A stretch of DNA of 64,000 nucleotides. Origin: Flaccisagitta enflata. Taxonomy: Eukaryota > Chaetognatha > Sagittoidea > Aphragmophora. A model generated the notes under the pieces. It searched no databases. It worked only from the letters and a program-made list of their open reading frames with translations, and had not been told where the DNA came from. The stretch covers positions 16,244,001 through 16,308,000 of the forward strand of contig OZ231127.1 in the NCBI GenBank assembly GCA_965153355.1, written 5' to 3'. Both the position numbers and the translations under genes were made by a program. This document shows, piece by piece, positions 57,613 to 64,000 of the stretch (the stretch's first letter is position 1; every line of letters begins with the position of its first letter).

Positions 57613-58264
57613 GGTCGCCCAAGGGCAATATATGGTCAGCGATACCCTTTGCCCTGCTTTGAGTGATTGTGAATTGAAGTGAGGGGAAGCAGGGCAGCGG
57701 CCCCGAAGGGGACGAAGTCCTGTAGAACACAGGGGGAGTTTCGTTCATCCTGCCTTACGTGGATGAGATGCTACATAGAGGGTTGACTGAAGGCCTTCAA
57801 GAGCTTAAATTGAGGTCTAAGAAGGCTGATGTAAGGCCTGAGAATGCCGATTGGAAGCTTGAGAGGACTAACCTGAGGCCTAATTTGAGGCATGAGAGGA
57901 CAGGTTTGAGGCATGGGAATTTCAATTTGAGGCCTGCGTGGCCTAATTTGAGGTCTGAAAGGCCAGGTTTGAGGCCTGAGAGGTCGGATTTGAGGCCTGA
58001 GAGGCCAGATTTGAGGCCTGAGAGGCTGGATTTGAGGCCAGAGAGGCTGGATTTGAGGCCTGAGAGGCTGGATTTGAGGCCGGAGAGGCTGGATTAGAGG
58101 CCTGAGATGCTGGATTTGAGGCCTGAGAGGCCAGATTTAAGGCCTGAGGGGCCTGATAAGGGGGGGGGACGAACGAACTAACTAACTAACGAACGGACGA
58201 ACGAACGACCGAAGTCCCCCTGTGTTCTACAGGACTTCGTCCCCTTCGGGGCCGCTGCCCAAAT
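57613..58264 (+). mobile_element. Family C element C8 (duplicate of C5)
   Basis: Same as C5 apart from a few substitutions, including GGATTAGAGGCC in the core, and slightly different repeats in the tract before the 3' block (CTAACTAACGAACGGACG). Confidence 0.75.
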
Positions 58265-58297
58265 ACAGCTGGCTATAGTCAAAAAAGAGTCACTTTG

Positions 58298-58705
58298 TAG
58301 TTGGAACAAGTCATCCAAGGATCGCACATGGTCAGCGGTACCAGATGCCCTGCTTGGAGTGATTAGCTGAAAAAGTGGAGTGTGAGCGGGGCAGCGGCTC
58401 CAAAAGGCCAATGTTCAGTAGGACACAGGGGTGAATTACTATACGTCCTGAGAGGGCATATATGAGGCCTTAATCGCAATTTTCCATAATATTCAATGAG
58501 AATTTTACATTTTTTTTATTTCCGATCAATTTGCCATGTTATTCAATGGGAATTTTACATTTTGTCAATTTTCCATGTTATTCAATGGGAATCTTAGGCT
58601 TGAGAAGCTTCTGAGGGGGGGGACATATGGATGGACAGATGGATATATGGAAGTTCACCCCTGTGTCCTACAGCACAGCGGCCCTTTGGGGCCGCTGGCC
58701 AAAAA
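58298..58705 (+). mobile_element. Family C element C9 (duplicate of C6)
   Basis: Matches C6 closely. The G-run before ACATATGGATGGACAG is shorter (8 instead of 11 bases). Confidence 0.7.
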
Positions 58706-58746
58706 GGTTAAAAAGTGACGATATAACATACCCTAACCGACAAACC

Positions 58747-59050
58747 CTAATGACAAACTAGTATTAGGAAGTAATCAACAGGAGTTGATTTCACTTTCCG
58801 CTCACGCGAGATCTTTTCCTCTGTGACTACAACACGCAAATTAGATGTGTATGTTTCCTGACTGACATTCTTTACGGGGCTCACTATTTGTCGGTCGGGC
58901 TCAGCAAAATCGCACGAACCGGAAGGCTTAGTCAAAGAAATCGCTAAAAGCGCTAGAATCAGGCCTGTTCATTTGCTCGACGACTCTCCTCTAGAATCGT
59001 TACATGATGTAATTCTATCATGATCATCTTTTTTACGAGATCCGTTAAAT
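58747..59050 (-). pseudogene. Duplicate of the candidate open frame, with a stop
   Basis: Same unique segment as 55374-55682. Two substitutions upstream of TKPSGSCDF include TGG to TGA, which ends the frame just before the hydrophobic run. The downstream part (58747-58935) is unchanged. If the copy 1 frame were real, this copy would be broken. Confidence 0.15.
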
Positions 59051-59055
59051 CTATG

Positions 59056-59580
59056 CTTTTTGGGCAGCGGCCCCAAAGGGCCGATGTCCTGTAGGACACA
59101 GGGGGGAATTTCCATACGTCCGTCCGTCCCCCCCCCCCCCCGTTGGCCATCAAGGCCTCAAATTTGCCCTCCCAGCCCTAAATTTAGCCCTCCAGGCCTC
59201 AAATCAGCCTTCTAGGCTTCAAATCAGCCCCCCCCCCGCCTCAAATCTGACCTACAGACCTCAGATCTGCCCTCCAGACCTTCAACTAGGCCTCCAAGCA
59301 TCAAATCAGCCCTATGTGGCTCAAATTTGCCCTCCAAACCTCAAATCCACTCTCAAAGTCTCAATTCTGCCCTCCAGCCTTCAAATATGCCTTCTTTGGC
59401 CTGAATAAGTCATCTATTGCCAGAAATGTGCCTCCTCAGGACGTATGGAAATTCCCCCCTGTGTTCTACAGGACATCGGCCCTTTGGGGCCGCTGCCCTG
59501 CTCTCACTCCACTTCTTCACTGGATCACTCCCAGCAGGGCATCGGGTACCGCTGACCATGTGCGATCCTTGGATGACTAG
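59056..59580 (-). mobile_element. Family C element C10, first of a head-to-tail pair
   Basis: 59062-59121 matches the complement of the block ending GGCCGCTGCCC near 59499 with one mismatch (GTAGGACAC against GTAGAACAC). ATACGTCC is at both inner edges. The core is about 12 units of CCTCAAATCTGCCCTCCAG with a CCCCCCCC run. It ends CTTGGATGACTAG at 59580, and C11 starts at the next base. Confidence 0.75.
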
Positions 59581-60103
59581 TTTTTGGGCAGCGGCCCCAA
59601 GGGGCCGATGACCTGTAGAATTCAACAGGGGGGAATTTCCATACGTCCGTCCGTCCCCCCCCCCCGTTGGCCTCAGATTCGCTCTCCCAGCCCTCAAATT
59701 TGCCCTCCCAGCCCTCAATTCAGCCCTCCAGGCCTCAAATCAGCTTTCCAGGCTTCAAATCAGCCCCCCCCACCTCAAATCTGACCTCCAGACCTCAAAT
59801 CTGCCTTCCAGACCTTCAATTAGCCCTCCAAGCATAAAATCAGCCCTCCATGGCTTAAATTTGCCCTCCAAACCTCAAATCGGCTCTCCAAGCCTTAATT
59901 CTGCCCTCCAGCCTTCAGCGGTCTTAATCAGTCATCTAAGGCCTGAAATATGCCCCCTCAGGACGTATGGAAATTCCCCCCTGTGTTCTACAGGACATCG
60001 GCCCTTTGGGGCCGCTGCCCTGCTCTCACTCCACATTTTCACTGGATCACTCCCAGCAGGGCATCGGGTACCGCTGACCATGTGCGATCCTTGGATGACT
60101 AGT
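59581..60103 (-). mobile_element. Family C element C11, second of the pair
   Basis: Starts TTTTTGGGCAGCGGCCCC directly after C10. Its core closely resembles that of C10 (CGTTGGCCTCAGATTCGC, CAGCCCCCCCCACCTC). It ends GTACCGCTGACCATGTGC, GATCCTTGGATGACTAGT. Ends ATACGTCC/GGACGTAT match C10 rather than C7. Confidence 0.75.
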
Positions 60104-60264
60104 TATGAGTTGTGTTTCTTCTTTTTTTTGCTCCTGCCCATTATGCTACACCTAACGTGAGAGTAAATGCCGTAGATAACCTATTCAACTAGAAATTGAG
60201 GTTTTAATCCAATCATCGGGAATGTTAGTCTGTGTCTCTGTCTGTCTGTCCATCCGTCCGTCGT

Positions 60265-60628
<364 letters not shown>

Positions 60629-60734
60629 TGTCATCAAAAGAACCTCGAAGTAATCCTTTGAGGGGGTCGCCTGCCTATTCCTTAGGTCTTCCACATATTT
60701 TCCATTTAATTATCATATCTATGCGACAATGCCT

Positions 60735-61320
60735 GCTCGCTGCCGCTGTCGCTGCTGCCGCCTCTACCGCTACTGCTGCCGCCACTGCCGCAACAACCGC
60801 CACTGTCGCTACTGCCGCCCTCTGCCGCTGCTGCCGCCACTACCGCTACTGCTTCTACAGCCACCCCATCCAACACAGCCACCATAACCGACGCAGCCGA
60901 CCCCTGTCGCTGCCACCACCGCTACTGCCGCCACAGCCGCCACAGCTGCCCTCCACCGCTACTGCCGCCCTCTTCCGCCACTGTTGCCACAGCCGCCACT
61001 GCCGCAGCAGCTGCCATCTGCCTCCACTGCTGCCCCAGCCTACCTCTGCCGCCATTGCCGCCACCACCGCTACTGCTGCCACAGCCGCCATTGCCGCCAC
61101 TGCCAGCCTCTTCCGCCACTGTCGCCACAGCCGCCACCACCGCTACTGTTGCCAGAATCGCCACTGCCGCCCTCCGCCGCCACTGCCGCCACTGCCGCCA
61201 CAGCCATCAACACCGCCACTACCGCCACAGCCACCACTGCCGCCCTCTGCCGCCACTACCGCCACTACCGCCTTAGCCACCACTGCCGCCCTCTGCCGCC
61301 ACTTGGCCTCAGCAGCCGCA
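60735..61320. repeat. GCC-rich triplet repeat, full length
   Basis: About 585 bp of GCCGCCACTGCCGCCACAGC-like units with CCCTCTGCC phrases. A 298-codon + frame (60628-61524) runs through it as Ala/Thr/Arg/Pro/His-rich sequence; its last ~65 codons are unique but unrecognised. I do not call a gene. Confidence 0.8.
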
Positions 61321-61675
61321 AACCGCTTCTTTCTCTTTTACTCTCTCCCTTTACAATATGGGTTATTTAAATACGCATTAAATAGCTTAATCAGATCTTG
61401 CAGTTGGGTCTTCTCCGGTGACAACGCATATGATGAAACGGTTCTGCACCAGCTTTTCTCCTATAAAAATGATAAAGATTATTATGTAGTGTGTTATGCC
61501 CAACATGTAACTTGTTACATTTAACATGTTAATAATGTTATGTGTGAAACGATAAACATGAGGCCTAATGAAAGATGAAAGAAAATTTCTTTCTTATCAC
61601 CTTGAAAGTCATTTTAAACAAAAAAGCAGGCTCATCTTGAAAGTTAGGAGTTAGGACTGGTTCTTGGTCGATGTT
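61321..61675. other. Unique DNA, no gene seen
   Basis: AT-rich, with ATGTAACTTGTTACATTTAA near 61505. Nothing else recognised. Confidence 0.4.
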
Positions 61676-61782
61676 TGTTGTTGTTGTTGTTGTTGTTTTT
61701 TTTTTGCTGTTCATGCAACTGTTCCTGTTGTTGGTAAGTTATTGTTTTTGCTGTTGATAAAGTTGTTGTTGTTTTTGTTTTT

Positions 61783-61872
<90 letters not shown>
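61676..61872. repeat. (GTT)n microsatellite
   Basis: GTT at 61676-61696 and 61780-61872, with a T-rich GTT-like spacer. Confidence 0.9.
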
Positions 61873-61873
<1 letters not shown>

Positions 61874-61938
61874 CTTTTAATGGTCTTTGGATCGCCAATT
61901 TTTCCAGATTCATTTGGATTAGAATGGCTGAGACCGGC

Positions 61939-62044
<106 letters not shown>

Positions 62045-62230
62045 ATATGCAGAGAGTGGTGTTAGACGACCTTACTTCATTTTTGCTCTTTTGTTTTTGT
62101 TTGGCGGAGATTTCCCTCTCCTCTCGTCGTTGCCTTTTTTTACGATCTTCGAGACCGGCGACGTGTGAGGGCACCACAAGCACAACCAAAATGTTGTTTT
62201 CCGGGGGGTAATTCAATGAGGAAAAACAAA

Positions 62231-62232
<2 letters not shown>

Positions 62233-62278
<46 letters not shown>
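62233..62278. repeat. (AG)n microsatellite
   Basis: About 45 bp of AG. Confidence 0.95.
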
Positions 62279-62281
<3 letters not shown>

Positions 62282-62343
62282 AAATACGCGCGAGCCATAA
62301 GTTTTAACGACGCGGTCATTTAGATCATGCCGATATAAAATCC

Positions 62344-62586
62344 AACAAGTGACGCGGGGGTCACAATATCGTTGCGGACGGGTGGGCAGGGGCAGCCAAC
62401 CCCCAGCCTCGCCCCAACCCCCTTGCCACACACTTACATACACCCACACACATTCAATGACAGCTGCAGCATCGTAAAATGGGCGTTTCTCGCATTTTCA
62501 ACTCGAGCGTGACGGACCAACCAACGGACGGACGGACGGACGGACGGACAAAGCCTCTTATAGAGTTGCGTGTCCGCAACTAAAAA
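62344..62586 (+). mobile_element. Family A element A19, complete
   Basis: AACAAGTGACGCGGGGGTCA, ATATCGTTGCGGACGGG, TGGGCAGGGGCAGCC, a C-rich core, TTTTCAACTCGAGCGTGACG, a (GGAC)n tract, ACAAAGCCTCTTATAGAG, hairpin AGTTGCGTGTCCGCAACT (62564-62581), AAAAA. The 5' GTTGCGGAC exactly complements the hairpin end. Its first block is of the AAGTGACGCGGGG type, while its 3' end is like A6. Confidence 0.7.
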
Positions 62587-62838
62587 AGTCGTTAAAAGAA
62601 AACTAATCATTTCTCACGACTAGACTTGTTAAACAAGGAGACAAGATGATGATGCGGCATCTTTTAAAATGAGGATCATGTCAACGTCGATTTTGAAAGG
62701 ATGTCACAAACGCACGATCTTGAGGCAACTAAGAAGAGCAATTACAAAGCTTCCTTAGTCGCACACGAGTGGGTAGGAGCAGTGAATTAGAGAGCCAACC
62801 AGGCACTTTCGTAGGAGCAAAAATGCAAAATCCCCCCT

Positions 62839-62981
62839 AACAAGGCCGGATATACGGCAATCCAGTCGCAGACAGATGGGCAGGAGCAGTAATGCGAAAA
62901 TCGATCGGAATTCAGAAATGTTACCGACCTACCGACCGACCAACACGGCAAGGTGTAGAGTCGCGAGTCCGCGACTAAAAA
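62839..62981 (+). mobile_element. Family A element A20, complete
   Basis: AACAAGGCCGGATATACGGC, CCAGTCGCAGACAGATGGGC, AGGAGCAGTAATGCG, a GACCTACCGACCGACC tract, CGGCAAGGTGTAGAG, hairpin AGTCGCGAGTCCGCGACT (62959-62976), AAAA. The 5' AGTCGCAGAC and the 3' arm complement AGTCGCGGAC differ at one base. Confidence 0.7.
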
Positions 62982-62984
62982 TGT

Positions 62985-63066
62985 AAGAGACGGACAGACC
63001 GACGAATAGACGAATCGACGGACCATAAAGTGGCTTACAGAGTCGCGTGCATGCGGAAAAGAACGC
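62985..63066 (+). mobile_element. Family A 3'-end fragment
   Basis: GAGACGGACAGACCGACG, AAGTGGCTTACAGAGTCGCG, TGCATGCGGAAAAGAACG. It begins right after A20 and has a poor hairpin. Confidence 0.4.
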
Positions 63067-63579
63067 GGCTACTTCGTTGGATCTGTCCGTTTGTCCGCAC
63101 CTATTGTTTCTCTTATGTATTCAGTTGAGGCATCTTGTTTCAGGCTTACAGGTGCCGTTTGCCTATAAAGTACATTTACACTTCGCTAAAATGGACCCAA
63201 GAGCAACAGAAATGAGCATTTAATGGTTCTTTCATTTATTTCATATGTTTACAATAACAGAACACCGTCTATAACGGATCAAATTTGTTGGTCCCGTTAT
63301 TCAACGCGTAACTGCGGGTTTCCACTGAATACCGTCTTGTTTACATTGCCCCGTTTTTTTCACCGATGCTGCACTTTTCAGTTTACAGCCTCGATGTTTT
63401 TTTCTAAGAGGCCACAAATGTGGTCGTGAAACCAAAACACTTCCGGTGAGGCAGGTATGTAACAAAGAAAACAAATGTCGAGGAAATAACCTCAACTTGT
63501 GAACAAGTGATGCGGTTGTCCATCTTTTGTTGGTTGGTTGTTCCTCTGTATTGTTGAGGCGAGGGGGCTGATGAATCGC
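63067..63579. other. Unique DNA, no gene seen
   Basis: Short overlapping open frames on both strands around 63223-63495 have no recognisable motif. Confidence 0.35.
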
Positions 63580-63845
<266 letters not shown>

Positions 63846-64000
63846 GTCCTAAAACCTTCCTCTTTCATCATCCTAACACCTTTCTTTGTATGTAGACACC
63901 GTTCACCAAAACCGAGCCGAGTCCAGATGCTAGAAAGGGTCAGGTTTACCCATAAAATACACAATAAGATGAGGAAACGGCCGAGAAGGGGAAAGATTTA

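Overview
The window looks like intergenic or repeat-rich nuclear DNA of an animal, most likely an invertebrate. It has very many (TC)n, (GT)n, (GTCT)n and (GTT)n microsatellites, long minisatellites, small palindromic DNA elements and hAT-type MITEs. It has no operons and no dense coding. I could not identify the species. I found no convincing protein-coding gene: no recognisable domain, transposase, reverse transcriptase or exon series. Nearly all long open frames are translations of simple or tandem repeats. Family letters A to F and M are my own labels.

Layout. 0-8 kb: AT-rich DNA with two tRNA-like fragments, a TA-flanked palindrome (E1), and two members of interspersed family A (818-1393 and 5548-7459), each wrapped around a different minisatellite. 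8-25 kb: AT-rich unique DNA, further palindromes (E2-E6), a family C element split by a nested insertion, and large (CA)n, (TG)n and (TC)n arrays. 25-36 kb: very long simple repeats ((CTT)n/(CAT)n, (TC)n, (GTT)n), a hAT MITE, and a 45-bp minisatellite of about 3.4 kb (29.44-32.87 kb). 36-46 kb: a cluster of family A copies, a 29/30-bp minisatellite (37.5-39.4 kb), palindrome E7, family C copies and a second hAT MITE. 46-53.7 kb: a third hAT MITE, palindrome E8, unclassified unique DNA, and a tandem array of units of about 120 bp. 53.7-61 kb: a recent tandem segmental duplication (units of about 3.37 and 3.88 kb) carrying seven family C elements. 61-64 kb: (GTT)n and (TC)n arrays and three more family A copies.

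The most interesting signal is a shared architecture in families A, B and C, whose sequences are otherwise different. Each has a short 5' terminal block, a subterminal motif, a variable and often tandemly repeated core (usually with a GGAC/GTCC tract), then a 3' hairpin ending in CTAAAA, CTGAAAA or CCCAAAA. The 5' subterminal motif equals one arm of that copy's own 3' hairpin, and the two change together between copies and subfamilies. This resembles non-autonomous rolling-circle elements with tandem-repeat cores (Helentron-associated elements, DINE-1, bivalve pearl elements). That assignment is inference and was not tested by a search.
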